NCBI RefSeq assembly: GCF_042655305.1 | Contig: NZ_JBHSLR010000009.1 | Reading direction: 5' to 3' (one strand) | DNA from: Arcanobacterium_A bovis | GTDB lineage: Bacteria > Actinomycetota > Actinomycetes > Actinomycetales > Actinomycetaceae | DNA length: 64,000 nt | Made by a program: the position numbers and the translations under genes | The notes under the pieces: model-generated | Database searches by the model: none | What the model saw: only the letters and a program-made list of their open reading frames with translations | Told to the model about the DNA's origin: nothing | Shown: piece by piece, positions 1 through 8,685 of the stretch | Layout of the letters: every line of letters starts with the position of its first letter | Position numbering within the stretch: position 1 is the first letter of the stretch

Positions 1-466
1 ATACGACCTTCATGAATCCCTTATCCATGCCAGCTGCCGACGCAAACACGCCACAGCCCACGTAAGGAATATTTGCCATTTCTAGCAGCCCCTGGATAGT
101 GCCGTCTTCACCAAAAGCGCCGTGGAGCAGCGGGAACACTACATCAACGGCTCCCAAAGAGCGCACTACCTCGCCGCTATCAGCCGCAACTACCATCAGC
201 TCTTGCGAGCCATCACCCGGGGCCAAAACCACACGTTCGTCACTCGGAGGAACCTCCGTGGATGCACTGTTAAGCTGCAATTTCTCCGGATCAGTTTCAC
301 CTGGCACCCACGTTCCATCTTTGCGAATTGCTATGGAGACGACGTCGTAGCGCTGCGAATCAAGGGATGCCATTACAGCACCTGCGGTCGCGCAGGAAAT
401 TGGGTGCTCGCCTGATGATCCTCCATAGATTAAGGCAATGCGAATTTTTTGCGGTTCATTGGTCAT
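1..466 (-). CDS. ddl: D-alanine--D-alanine ligase (5' part, runs off the window)
   Basis: ATP-dependent ligase that joins two D-alanines for the peptidoglycan pentapeptide, in the cytoplasm. Only the N-terminal ~155 residues are present; the gene continues beyond base 1. The reverse-strand frame from the ATG at 464-466 begins MTNEPQKIRIALIYGGSSGE, the usual N-terminal glycine-rich start of Ddl. It continues with PLLHGAFGEDGTIQGLLE and the PYVGCGVFASAAGMDK segment, all typical of the family. It lies about 100 bp downstream of murA on the same strand, so two cell-wall precursor genes sit together. The family call is secure from these motifs; the ATP-grasp core is outside the window. Confidence 0.88.
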   Translation of the reverse strand, partial: MTNEPQKIRIALIYGGSSGEHPISCATAGAVMASLDSQRYDVVSIAIRKDGTWVPGETDPEKLQLNSASTEVPPSDERVVLAPGDGSQELMVVAADSGEVVRSLGAVDVVFPLLHGAFGEDGTIQGLLEMANIPYVGCGVFASAAGMDKGFMKVV

Positions 467-565
467 GGATTCAATCCTACCGTTGTAAAAATTTTAATGA
501 AACGATCAACATAGCTCGCTCGCCACAATGACTCTCAACGCATCAATCGCATTTACTCGCTATGA

Positions 566-1885
566 CTACGCCTTCTCGACGTTGGCACCGAGAGCATGCA
601 GTTTATGCATGAAATGCTCATAACCACGGTTGATAATATCGATGCCATGCACGGTTGATTCACCTTCAGCCGCCAAGGCCGCAATCAAATGAGAGAATCC
701 GCCGCGCAGATCTGGCACCTCAATATCGGCCCCTATGAGCTGCGTAGGGCCTTGAATAACCGCAGAATGGAAGTAATTCTCGCGTCCGAAACGGCACTGC
801 TTTGATCCCAAACACTCGCTATACACTTGAATATGAGCGCCCATCTGATTGAGTGCCTCAGTAAAGCCAAAACGGTTCTCGTAAACAGTTTCATGCACAA
901 TTGACACACCAACAGCCTGCGTCAATGCCACCACCATCGGCTGCTGCCAGTCGGTCATAAATCCAGGATGCACATCCGTTTCAATCGGTAGAGACTTCAA
1001 TTCCGTGCCTGGATGCCAGAAGCGGATGCCGTCGTCGTAAATATCGAACTGACCCCCAACTTTGCGGAACACGTTGAGAAAATTCATCATCGATTCTTGT
1101 TGCGCACCACGCACAGTAATATCACCCTTGGTAGCAAGCGCAGCACATGCCCACGAGCCAGCCTCTATGCGATCAGCCAGTGCGGTGTGTCGATAGCCGT
1201 GCAGCTCACGAACACCCTCGATATGGATCGTGCGATCGGTGTCTACCGTAATCAGGGCACCCATCTTCTGCAATACTGCAATAAGATCCATAATCTCTGG
1301 TTCAACAGCGGCACCGGTCAGTTCGGTAACTCCACGGGCTCGAACAGCTGCAAGTAGCGTCTGTTCCGTGGCACCTACCGACGGATACGGCAAATGCACT
1401 TTCTTCGCTTTCAACCCATGAGGAGCCGTGAGGTGCAAGCCAAGATCCTCAACCGAACGACGCGCCCCAAAATCTTCCAAAACCGCCAAATGGAAATCAA
1501 CTGGACGATCTCCAATATGGCATCCGCCCAAGTCAGGAATGAATGCTTCGCCTAAAGCGTGCAGCAACGGACCGCAGAACAGAATCGGAATGCGAGACGA
1601 GCCAGCAAGCGCCTCCACTTCTGCAGGATCTGGTAGATGAATCTTGCCAGGAGTGATTTCGAGAACTCCGGCTTCTTGGTCGTAATTAACTTCTGCACCG
1701 TGTGCGCGCAGCAGCTGACTCACCACATCGACATCACGAATAAGCGGTACATTTCGCAAAACGGACGTTTCCTCTGTGAGGAGCGCGGCAACCATGGCTT
1801 TAGAAACGAAATTCTTTGCACCACGAACCGTGATTTCGCCTTGGAGTGGGTGCCCGCCCACTACCTTCAAAACGCCACTAGACAT
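566..1885 (-). CDS. murA: UDP-N-acetylglucosamine 1-carboxyvinyltransferase
   Basis: Cytoplasmic enzyme for the first committed step of peptidoglycan synthesis: it transfers enolpyruvate from PEP to UDP-GlcNAc. The 439-residue length is normal. The Lys-Asn pair of the active site is K24-N25 (RGAKN). The catalytic loop reads GGCHIGDRPVD with Cys122, the residue alkylated by fosfomycin. Mycobacteria carry Asp here, so this enzyme is predicted to be fosfomycin-sensitive (inference). A GAAGGAGT ribosome site lies just upstream of the ATG at 1885. ddl follows on the same strand and leuCD precede it, separated by a perfect hairpin at 1899-1921. Confidence 0.96.
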   Translation of the reverse strand: MSSGVLKVVGGHPLQGEITVRGAKNFVSKAMVAALLTEETSVLRNVPLIRDVDVVSQLLRAHGAEVNYDQEAGVLEITPGKIHLPDPAEVEALAGSSRIPILFCGPLLHALGEAFIPDLGGCHIGDRPVDFHLAVLEDFGARRSVEDLGLHLTAPHGLKAKKVHLPYPSVGATEQTLLAAVRARGVTELTGAAVEPEIMDLIAVLQKMGALITVDTDRTIHIEGVRELHGYRHTALADRIEAGSWACAALATKGDITVRGAQQESMMNFLNVFRKVGGQFDIYDDGIRFWHPGTELKSLPIETDVHPGFMTDWQQPMVVALTQAVGVSIVHETVYENRFGFTEALNQMGAHIQVYSECLGSKQCRFGRENYFHSAVIQGPTQLIGADIEVPDLRGGFSHLIAALAAEGESTVHGIDIINRGYEHFMHKLHALGANVEKA

Positions 1886-1898
1886 TCATTACTCCTTC

Positions 1899-1921
1899 TT
1901 CGCTTGAACCCCTCAAGCGAA
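1899..1921 (-). terminator. Hairpin between leuD and murA
   Basis: A perfect 9-bp inverted repeat (TTCGCTTGA / TCAAGCGAA) with a 5-nt loop sits immediately before the murA ribosome site. There is no T-run on either strand. It may be a weak leuCD terminator, an RNA processing site, or a structure that tunes murA translation. Confidence 0.4.
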
Positions 1922-2036
1922 CACTGAATACCACAATACAGGCTAAATGCCGATATTAGGCACAGAAAGAGTGCTAAGTCTACCACGTACTGCGAGAAAG
2001 GTACATGGTACTGCGTCGTCATCTAGTGAACGCCTC

Positions 2037-2098
2037 GCCGTCAGACACCTGCCGCTTCGGAGGCAATGCTACGTTGCCGTCAGACACCTGCCGCTTCG
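2037..2098. repeat. 23-bp direct repeat at the leuD 3' end
   Basis: Two identical 23-bp copies lie at 2037-2059 and 2076-2098, 39 bp apart start to start. The second copy covers the last codons and stop of leuD (encoding EAAGV-stop in reverse). The first lies in the spacer towards murA. It looks like a small tandem duplication of the leuD tail. Confidence 0.75.
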
Positions 2099-2748
2099 TC
2101 GCCGTCACTCGGACGCGCAGATTCAATCGGTACCGAAGGAAGATGACGCGCCGGAAGCGTGCGTGGCATAAAGGCCGGCCGCTTTGCTTCAAAATCTGCA
2201 ATTGCGTCGGCGTCACGCAAGGTCAAGCTGATATCATCAAGGCCTTCCATCAATCGCCAGCGCGTGTATTCATCAATCTCGAACGTGGCCACAAATTGTC
2301 CTGCCGCAACAGTGCAGTTCTCAAGATTGATCTGCACCTCGATGCCAGGCTCAGTCTCCAGTATCTTCCACAGTTGCTCAATATCCTCTTGCGCCAGCAC
2401 CCCAGCTAACAGGCCCTGCTTACCCGCATTACCTCGGAAAATATCAGCGAATCGCGGCGCGAATACCGCTTTGAAACCATAGTCTTTCAGTGCCCAGACG
2501 GCGTGTTCGCGCGAGGAACCAGTGCCGAAATCGTTTCCGGCAATCAACACCGTTCCCTGCTTGTATTCAGGCTTGTTGAGCACAAACTCAGGATCATTGC
2601 GCCAGGCAGCAAAAAGCGCGTCATCAAAGCCGGTGCGCGCAACGCGTTTGAGATATACCGCTGGAATGATTTGATCTGTATCAACGTTGGAGCGGCGCAG
2701 CGGAACTCCAATGCCAGTGTGCGAAATAAACTTTTCCATTCGTGTCAC
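2080..2748 (-). CDS. leuD: 3-isopropylmalate dehydratase small subunit
   Basis: Small swivelling subunit of isopropylmalate isomerase, which with LeuC converts 2-isopropylmalate to 3-isopropylmalate in leucine synthesis. The N-terminus MEKFISHTGIGVPLRRSNVDTDQIIP and the later GSSREHAVWALKDYGF motif are diagnostic. The predicted start MTRMEKF at 2748 has an in-frame alternative three codons in (MEKF). The last ~25 residues (AFMPRTLPARHLPSVPIESARPSDGDEAAGV) extend beyond the usual core and run into a short duplicated sequence. leuC ends 6 bp upstream, so the two are cotranscribed. Confidence 0.95.
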   Translation of the reverse strand: MTRMEKFISHTGIGVPLRRSNVDTDQIIPAVYLKRVARTGFDDALFAAWRNDPEFVLNKPEYKQGTVLIAGNDFGTGSSREHAVWALKDYGFKAVFAPRFADIFRGNAGKQGLLAGVLAQEDIEQLWKILETEPGIEVQINLENCTVAAGQFVATFEIDEYTRWRLMEGLDDISLTLRDADAIADFEAKRPAFMPRTLPARHLPSVPIESARPSDGDEAAGV

Positions 2749-2754
2749 TTGCTC

Positions 2755-4215
2755 CTAGTTCGTTTCGGTTACGTCTGACGGCGTCGTGAAGGTGATCTCT
2801 GACGGCGCAGCATCTGCGAGATCCGACGGCGTTGCCAACATGCCACGAATCGCCGTCGCCGCTGCTACCAGTGGAGAAACGAGATGCGTTCGTCCGCCCT
2901 TACCTTGGCGCCCCTCGAAATTTCGATTCGAGGTCGACGCCGCACGCTCACCTGGCGCGAGTTGATCTGGATTCATACCCAAACACATTGAACACCCAGC
3001 GTTTCGCCACTGAGCTCCAAAGTCTTTGAAGATTCGATCAAGCCCCTCAGCTTCTGCCTGTAAACGGACGCGAGCTGAACCTGGAACCACCAGCACGCGA
3101 ACGCCGTCGGCCTTTCGCTTACCCTCAATAATCTTGGCCACGCTCCGCAAATCTTCAATTCTCCCGTTCGTACACGATCCAATAAACACCGTGTCTACAG
3201 GGATATTCTTCATCGGAGTGCCCGGAACCAGCCCCATATACTCGAGCGCACGCTCAGCCGCCTGACGTTTCGTCTTGTCGGCGATATCGGCGGGATCTGG
3301 CACAGTGCTGGAAATCGGAACGCCCTGGCCAGGGTTCGTTCCCCACGTAACGTAAGGCTCTAAGGTGTCAGCGTCGATATCCACTTCGGCATCAAATACG
3401 GCGTCGTCGTCGGAACACAAGGTTTGCCAGTATGCAACAGCTTCGTCCCACTGCTCGCCCTGCGGCGCATGAGGCTTGTCTTTAATGTAATCAAAGGTGA
3501 CGACGTCGGGTGCGATCATTCCGGCTCGCGCACCTGCTTCAATCGACATATTGCAGATAGTCATGCGAGCTTCCATCGACAGCTTTCGGATCGCCTCGCC
3601 ACGATATTCGAGCACGTATCCTTGACCACCATTGGTACCTATTTTAGCGATAACAGCCAAGATAATATCTTTGGCGGTTGTGCCAGGTTTTAGTTCTCCG
3701 CGAATGTTTATCGCCATGGTTTTGAAGGGAGCGAGCGGGAGTGTCTGAGTGGCGAGCACATGTTCCACTTCAGAGGTGCCAATACCAAAAGCAAGTGCAC
3801 CAAAAGCACCGTGCGTTGAAGTGTGGGAATCTCCGCACACGATAGTCATGCCTGGTTGGGTTAGACCGAGCTGTGGGCCAACGACGTGCACGATTCCTTG
3901 ATCGGCGTCGCCCAAGGAATGAATGCGCACCCCAAAATCCTGCGCGTTCTTGCGCAGCGTGTCGATTTGGATTCGCGAGATTGGATCGGCAATCGGCTGA
4001 TCGATATTCACAGTTGGAGTGTTGTGATCTTCGGTTGCGATGGTGAGATCGGGCCGGCGCACTGTACGCCCTGCCAAACGTAAACCCTCGAATGCCTGTG
4101 GACTCGTCACCTCATGGCATAGATGCAGGTCGATATACAATAGATCCGGAGCACCATCGCTGCCGCGCTTTACTATGTGGTGATCCCACACTTTTTCTGC
4201 GAGTGTTCGAGCCAT
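2755..4215 (-). CDS. leuC: 3-isopropylmalate dehydratase large subunit
   Basis: Catalytic [4Fe-4S] subunit of isopropylmalate isomerase, partner of LeuD. Length 486 aa is within the family norm. Cluster-binding cysteines are visible in the IGSCTNGRIEDL motif and in GCSMCLGMNPDQ. The aconitase signatures SHTSTHGAFGALAFGIGTSE and ERAASTSNRNFEGRQG are also present. The C-terminus has an Ala/Thr/Asp-rich tail after the core (DLADAAPSEITFTTPSDVTE). The ribosome site AGAAGTGGGG lies about 5 nt before the ATG. The gene is divergent from an IclR-family regulator, the arrangement of leuCD and ltbR in other actinobacteria, and an inverted repeat lies between the two. Confidence 0.96.
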   Translation of the reverse strand: MARTLAEKVWDHHIVKRGSDGAPDLLYIDLHLCHEVTSPQAFEGLRLAGRTVRRPDLTIATEDHNTPTVNIDQPIADPISRIQIDTLRKNAQDFGVRIHSLGDADQGIVHVVGPQLGLTQPGMTIVCGDSHTSTHGAFGALAFGIGTSEVEHVLATQTLPLAPFKTMAINIRGELKPGTTAKDIILAVIAKIGTNGGQGYVLEYRGEAIRKLSMEARMTICNMSIEAGARAGMIAPDVVTFDYIKDKPHAPQGEQWDEAVAYWQTLCSDDDAVFDAEVDIDADTLEPYVTWGTNPGQGVPISSTVPDPADIADKTKRQAAERALEYMGLVPGTPMKNIPVDTVFIGSCTNGRIEDLRSVAKIIEGKRKADGVRVLVVPGSARVRLQAEAEGLDRIFKDFGAQWRNAGCSMCLGMNPDQLAPGERAASTSNRNFEGRQGKGGRTHLVSPLVAAATAIRGMLATPSDLADAAPSEITFTTPSDVTETN

Positions 4216-4249
4216 ATTTCCCCACTTCTTAGGTTTGCATGTATCCCTT

Positions 4250-4279
4250 ACACATAGACTGGTAAAATTTTTTATGTGT
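4250..4279. promoter_or_regulatory. Candidate operator between leuC and the IclR regulator
   Basis: The 104-bp divergent spacer contains ACACATA, 16 nt, then TATGTGT, a perfect 7-bp dyad around an A/T-rich centre. Its position in the shared promoter region suits autoregulation and leuCD repression by the neighbouring IclR protein. That role is inferred from the arrangement of the ltbR-leuCD locus in other actinobacteria. Confidence 0.4.
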
Positions 4280-4319
4280 CACACTTGCGTCTCATCGTTT
4301 GGGATGGCAATATCATTAC

Positions 4320-5051
4320 ATGGACGCAATTGATTCTGGCAGTGGTGTAGGTGTATTGGACAAAGCCGCCATGGTACTTGGTGCGCTTGAAGCAGGGCCA
4401 TTAACGCTTGCCCAGCTCGTCACAGCCACACATTTAGCACGCCCCACGGCACACCGTCTCGCTGTAGCGCTTGAACATCACCGTCTCGTAGCGCGCGATA
4501 TGCAAGGACGTTTCGTGCTTGGACCACGTCTTACTGAGCTTGCCTCGGCGGCTGGCGAAGATCGCCTCCTCGCCGCCGCAAATCCGGTACTGATTGCCTT
4601 GCGCGATCATACTGGCGAATCAGCTCAGCTCTACCGCCGTCAAGGCGACCAGCGAATTTGCGTGGCCGCAGCCGAGCGCGCGATGGGCTTGCGCGATTCA
4701 ATTCCAGTTGGCGCAACACTGTCGATGCTAGCTGGTTCCGCAGCGCAAATTCTTCTTGCGTGGGAAGAACCTGACCGTCTCCATCGGGGATTGCACGGTG
4801 CTCAATTCACAGCTACCGTTCTTTCCGCAGTACGCCGGCGTGGATGGTCGCAGTCGGTTGGCGAACGCGAGGCAGGCGTGGCATCAATTTCCGCCCCTGT
4901 ACGTGGCCCATCTGGCCGCGTGATTGCAGCCGTCTCAATCTCAGGTCCGATTGAACGCATGGGGCGCCAGCCTGGACGCCAGCACGCTGCCGCCGTCGTC
5001 ACCGCAGCAAACCGCCTCACAGAAGTACTTAAGCGCACCGAAGGTATCTAA
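4320..5051 (+). CDS. IclR-family transcriptional regulator (LtbR-like)
   Basis: DNA-binding regulator with an N-terminal winged helix (about residues 10-65, including LAQLVTATHLARPTAHRLAV) and a C-terminal effector domain (AQLYRRQGDQRICVAAAERA, SISAPVRGPSGRVIAAVSIS). Orthologues divergent from leuCD in actinobacteria (LtbR) control leucine genes, so the same target is inferred. The ATG at 4320 gives MDAIDSGSGVGVLDKAAMVL, which matches the family's short N-terminus. An ATG 21 bp earlier is in frame but less likely. The pimB' homologue starts 3 bp after the stop, so the two may share a transcript. Confidence 0.87.
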   Translation: MDAIDSGSGVGVLDKAAMVLGALEAGPLTLAQLVTATHLARPTAHRLAVALEHHRLVARDMQGRFVLGPRLTELASAAGEDRLLAAANPVLIALRDHTGESAQLYRRQGDQRICVAAAERAMGLRDSIPVGATLSMLAGSAAQILLAWEEPDRLHRGLHGAQFTATVLSAVRRRGWSQSVGEREAGVASISAPVRGPSGRVIAAVSISGPIERMGRQPGRQHAAAVVTAANRLTEVLKRTEGI

Positions 5052-5054
5052 ACC

Positions 5055-6203
5055 ATGAAGAAAACCCTCTTAGTGACCAATGACTTTCCGCCACGCGCAG
5101 GTGGAATTCAAACATTCCTGGAGGGCTTCGTCGGTGAGCTTGACCCAGCTCAGCTCGTGGTTTATGCCTCGACTCCCCCAGATACCGAATCTGAATCGGG
5201 AGCCGACGCCGCTGCGCGTTACGATGCGTCTGTACCGTATGAGGTAGTGCGTTATCCAGGCACGATGATGTTGCCGATCCCTGCTGTACAGAAAAAAATG
5301 CAGGAACTTATCGCTGAGCACGCAATTCATAATGTGTGGTTCGGTGCCGCAGCACCCTTGGGATTGATGGCAAACGCAGCGCGCAAAGCCGGAGCTCAGC
5401 AGGTCATTTCCACCACGCACGGGCATGAAATTGGGTGGTCGATGATTCCGGGCGCCCGTGCGTTGTTGCGCAAAGTTTTTCACGACGCCGATGTGGTCAC
5501 CTACCTCACTGAGGCGACGTTGAAACGGCTACGCCCCCACATCGGCGATACACGAATCATGCAGCTCCACGGGGCGATAGATCCTGAGGCATTTGCATTT
5601 GATAAGCAGGCGCGTGAGAATTTGCGCCAGCGTTATGGAATTGATGAAAACGCACAGGTAGTAGTGTGCATTTCGCGCCTCGTTGAACGCAAAGGCCAAG
5701 ACAAACTCATTATGGCGTGGGATCGAATTGTGCAACGTTTCCCAGATGCCGTACTACTCATCGTAGGTAAAGGTCCGTACGGCGAGAAACTGCAGGAACT
5801 AGCTGCAAACTCAGCGGTGCGGGATTCAATCGTGTTCACTGGCGAGATCCCGTATTCAGAGTTGGCGGCGCATTATTCGGTAGGCGATGTATTTACGATG
5901 CCATGCAGAACTCGTGGTGGTGGGCTCGACATTGAGGGTTTGGGGATCGTTTATTTAGAGGCTTATGCTGCTGGTTTGCCAGTGATTGCTGGAGATTCAG
6001 GTGGCGCTCCTGAAGCTGTGCTTGATGGGCACACGGGAATTGTGGTCAATGGCCGGGAAGTGGGCGCGATCAGGCAAGCAGTTGAATATATGCTCGAAGA
6101 CCCGCAACGTGCCGAAGCGATGGGCACAGCTGGTTTGGCATGGGTTGATGAGCATTGGCGCTGGTGTGATGTGGCGCGGCCGCTGGTGCAGCTGCTCTCT
6201 TAG
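5055..6203 (+). CDS. pimB: GT4 glycosyltransferase, PimB'-like mannosyltransferase
   Basis: GT-B glycosyltransferase, probably the GDP-mannose-dependent phosphatidyl-myo-inositol alpha-1,6-mannosyltransferase acting on the inner face of the membrane. The N-terminus KTLLVTNDFPPRAGGIQTFL is the typical acceptor-side signature. The donor domain shows VVVCISRLVERKGQDKLI, the KGPYGEKL loop and the GLGIVYLEAYAAGLPVIAGDSGGAPE nucleotide-sugar motif, whose E-x7-E core is intact. Length 382 aa is normal. It follows the IclR gene by 3 bp. The exact lipid acceptor is inferred from actinobacterial homologues. Confidence 0.82.
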   Translation: MKKTLLVTNDFPPRAGGIQTFLEGFVGELDPAQLVVYASTPPDTESESGADAAARYDASVPYEVVRYPGTMMLPIPAVQKKMQELIAEHAIHNVWFGAAAPLGLMANAARKAGAQQVISTTHGHEIGWSMIPGARALLRKVFHDADVVTYLTEATLKRLRPHIGDTRIMQLHGAIDPEAFAFDKQARENLRQRYGIDENAQVVVCISRLVERKGQDKLIMAWDRIVQRFPDAVLLIVGKGPYGEKLQELAANSAVRDSIVFTGEIPYSELAAHYSVGDVFTMPCRTRGGGLDIEGLGIVYLEAYAAGLPVIAGDSGGAPEAVLDGHTGIVVNGREVGAIRQAVEYMLEDPQRAEAMGTAGLAWVDEHWRWCDVARPLVQLLS

Positions 6204-6258
6204 GGTTATTAACTGGCTAGTTTTAGGATTATTGAATGGCTAGTTAGCGGAGCACTTT

Positions 6259-6330
6259 CCCTAACTTTGGCGATTTTTATTCAAGTGCCGCCAAAATTGG
6301 CCGATGCCCAAAGATTCGCCTAAGTTAGGG
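6259..6330. repeat. Inverted repeat in the spacer before the M3 peptidase
   Basis: CCCTAACTT at 6259-6267 is mirrored by AAGTTAGGG at 6322-6330, 54 nt apart, in the 193-bp spacer. There is no T-run. It could be a looped regulatory site or a degenerate structure; function unknown. Confidence 0.4.
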
Positions 6331-6396
6331 CACGCGTTATCAGTGACCCAAATGGGCCGCCGAAAAAATCCAGTTTCAACCCTGTAGAATAAACAC

Positions 6397-8430
6397 ATGA
6401 CCATAGAAAATAACCCATTACTACAAAAATCGGACTTGCCATATGAGCTCCCCGATTGGGAGTTAATCAAGCCCGAACACATCATTCCCGCACTGGAACA
6501 TGCAATCGCAACGCAACGCCAAGCTTGGGAAGCCGTTGCATCGGATACTTCTACTCCAACAGTTGAAAACACTGTTGAAGCGCTTGAGAACGCAGGAGAA
6601 CTGATCGAATCGGTTCTTAACACCAGCTTCACATTGATTAGTTCAGTTGGCGGCGAAGCCTTTGAGAAGATCGAAGCCGAGATGGGGCCTATGATGGCTG
6701 AACATTTCAACGCTTTCTATCTCGATGAACGAATTTATCACCGGTTGCGCGAGCTCAATCTCGATGATGCAGATGCTGAAACGCGCCATTTCGTAACTGA
6801 ACTGCTGGCAGAGTTCGAGCAGCGCGGTGTGGCGCTGTCTCCTGAGCAAAAGAGCATATTGCGCCAGTTGGACACCGACCTTTCCGAAGCCGAGATTGCA
6901 TTTGGTCAGCGCGTTGTGCAGGCGATGAGCGATAATGAGCTTCTTGTCACTGACCGATCGTTGCTCGCGGGCTTGAGCGAAGAGAAGATTGCATCATATA
7001 CGAGCGACGACGGCACGATCCGACTTCCACTGGAGAATTTCACTAATCAGCCATTACAAACGGAATTGCTCAATCACGACACCCGCACCGCCTTACTCGC
7101 AACATCGATGAACCGAGGGTTTGGCGAACACGAAAGTTCGGATACTCGCCATCTCGTATTGAAAATTGCCCAGTTGCGTGCACAACGCGCCGAGTTACTT
7201 GGATACCCGCATCATTCCCAAGCCGTTGCCCAGCAAGGAATGGCAAAGGACGCCGAGGCTATCTTGCAGCTGCTCATCTCGGTTGCGAAACCTGCTGTGG
7301 AGGCAGTCAAGGTGGAATCCGATAAGCTTAAGAGCATGGCACACGACGCGGGGCAAGAGGAAGAGTTTTCAGCCGCGGATTGGATTTTCTATCAGGAGAA
7401 GCTCCGCGCTGATATTGGTCTTGACGACGCCGCAATGGCACCATATTTCCTGCTAGAGAACGTGGTAGAGAATGGTATTTTCTTTGCCGCACATGAGCTC
7501 TACGGCATTAGTTTCGTGGAACGTACCGATCTCCACGGTTATTTGCCCAGCGTGCGCACGTGGGAAGTTGTGAATGACGACGGCGTTGGGATCGCTTTGT
7601 TCCAGGCAGATTTTTATCGCCGCAAGGGCAAGCACGGTGGTGCATGGATGCACGAAATCGTGGCTGGTTCGAGTTTGAGCGGCAAGAAGCCACTCATCAT
7701 GAACAACTGCAATTTCGAAGAGCCGCCAGCTGGTGAGCCGTGTCTGCTCACGTGGGACAACGTGGTCACTGTATTCCATGAGTTTGGCCATGCGCTTCAT
7801 GGCATCTTGACGAATACGAAGTATCGTTCGACGTCGGGCACTCACGTTCCGCGTGATTTCGTGGAGACACCGTCCCAGCTCAACGAGATGTGGGCTTATA
7901 ACCCGCAGGTACTAGCTCGCTATGCTGTGCATTACCGCTCTGGTGAACCGCTTCCAGAGCATCTCGTTACTGCTCTGGCTGAATCAAAGACCTTTGGTCA
8001 GGCTTTTGAAACCACGGAGTTGCTTGCGTCGGCGCTATTGGATCAGGCTTGGCACCGGATTTCCTCACAAGAGATTCCGGCTAACGTGGAGGATTTCGAA
8101 AAGGCAGCTTTGGAAGAGTATGGGGTTTATTGCGAGCTTATTCCGCCGCGTTATCGCTCCACATACTTCAACCATACTTTCGGAGGCGGTTACGACGCCG
8201 GATACTATTCCTATATCTGGGCTGAGGTATTAGCAGCAGATATTGAGAACTGGTTTAAGACGTCGGCTGCTGTGGACGGCGACGGTGGTCTGAACCGTGC
8301 CGCTGGTGAACGCGTTCGATCTGAGATCCTTGCGCGCGGAAACTCCCGTGCTCCAATGGATTCTTTCCGTGCTTTGCTTGGACGCGATCCTCGCCCAGAA
8401 GCTATCTTGGAACGCCGTGGCTTAGCTTAA
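6397..8430 (+). CDS. dcp: M3 family zinc oligopeptidase / peptidyl-dipeptidase
   Basis: Cytoplasmic zinc metallopeptidase that degrades short peptides (thimet oligopeptidase / Dcp / oligopeptidase A family). Length 677 aa is typical. The zinc site HEFGH is at residues 461-465, preceded by NVVTVFHEFG and followed by a downstream glutamate-containing segment (DFVETPSQLNEMW). The C-terminal HTFGGGYDAGYYSYIWAEVLAAD is a strong family signature. The ATG at 6397 follows a spacer with no obvious strong ribosome site. It stands alone, and a strong terminator follows at 8493. Dcp rather than PrlC is the better fit, but the two are hard to separate by eye. Confidence 0.9.
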   Translation: MTIENNPLLQKSDLPYELPDWELIKPEHIIPALEHAIATQRQAWEAVASDTSTPTVENTVEALENAGELIESVLNTSFTLISSVGGEAFEKIEAEMGPMMAEHFNAFYLDERIYHRLRELNLDDADAETRHFVTELLAEFEQRGVALSPEQKSILRQLDTDLSEAEIAFGQRVVQAMSDNELLVTDRSLLAGLSEEKIASYTSDDGTIRLPLENFTNQPLQTELLNHDTRTALLATSMNRGFGEHESSDTRHLVLKIAQLRAQRAELLGYPHHSQAVAQQGMAKDAEAILQLLISVAKPAVEAVKVESDKLKSMAHDAGQEEEFSAADWIFYQEKLRADIGLDDAAMAPYFLLENVVENGIFFAAHELYGISFVERTDLHGYLPSVRTWEVVNDDGVGIALFQADFYRRKGKHGGAWMHEIVAGSSLSGKKPLIMNNCNFEEPPAGEPCLLTWDNVVTVFHEFGHALHGILTNTKYRSTSGTHVPRDFVETPSQLNEMWAYNPQVLARYAVHYRSGEPLPEHLVTALAESKTFGQAFETTELLASALLDQAWHRISSQEIPANVEDFEKAALEEYGVYCELIPPRYRSTYFNHTFGGGYDAGYYSYIWAEVLAADIENWFKTSAAVDGDGGLNRAAGERVRSEILARGNSRAPMDSFRALLGRDPRPEAILERRGLA

Positions 8431-8492
8431 AACTCTGCTCGTGGTTGGCGCGTGCCATTCTTGCTCAATGGTATAGTTCCGACTCGGCATGG

Positions 8493-8546
8493 CTGTGGGC
8501 TCAGTTCCTCAAATTACTTGAGGAACTGAGCCCACAGTTTTTGTTT
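8493..8546 (+). terminator. Rho-independent terminator after the M3 peptidase
   Basis: A perfect 20-bp stem (8493-8512 with 8518-8537) and a 5-nt loop, followed by TTTTTGTTTT. It lies 62 bp after the peptidase stop and marks the left edge of the accessory patch. Confidence 0.92.
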
Positions 8547-8605
8547 TGAGTGTTTTCATGTGTGTGTTTGTTTTAGTGAACACCCAAGTGTTGTTCTCCT
8601 CTACC

Positions 8606-8666
8606 CCTGGTAGCCACGCACGTTGACATAGTTTTATGTGTTCACGCAGTATGCGTGACTACCAAG
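8606..8666. promoter_or_regulatory. Promoter with nested inverted repeats (candidate operator)
   Basis: TGGTAGCCACGCA at 8608-8620 is mirrored with one mismatch at 8652-8664, and a second tight dyad, CACGCA-N3-TGCGTG, lies at 8643-8657. Between the outer arms is TTGACA (8623-8628), a consensus -35 element. The -10 region (about 8646-8652) would overlap the tight dyad. This arrangement fits a repressible promoter firing rightwards, although the -10 match is weak. It could instead be a structured RNA leader. Confidence 0.45.
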
Positions 8667-8685
8667 GAATTCAGAGGGAGTTATT

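Noticed and set aside
8493..8546. CRISPR or insertion-sequence ends around the 8.5-10.7 kb patch
   Set aside because: The only repeats are a terminator hairpin and the 23-bp tandem array. No spacers, transposase or target-site duplications were seen.
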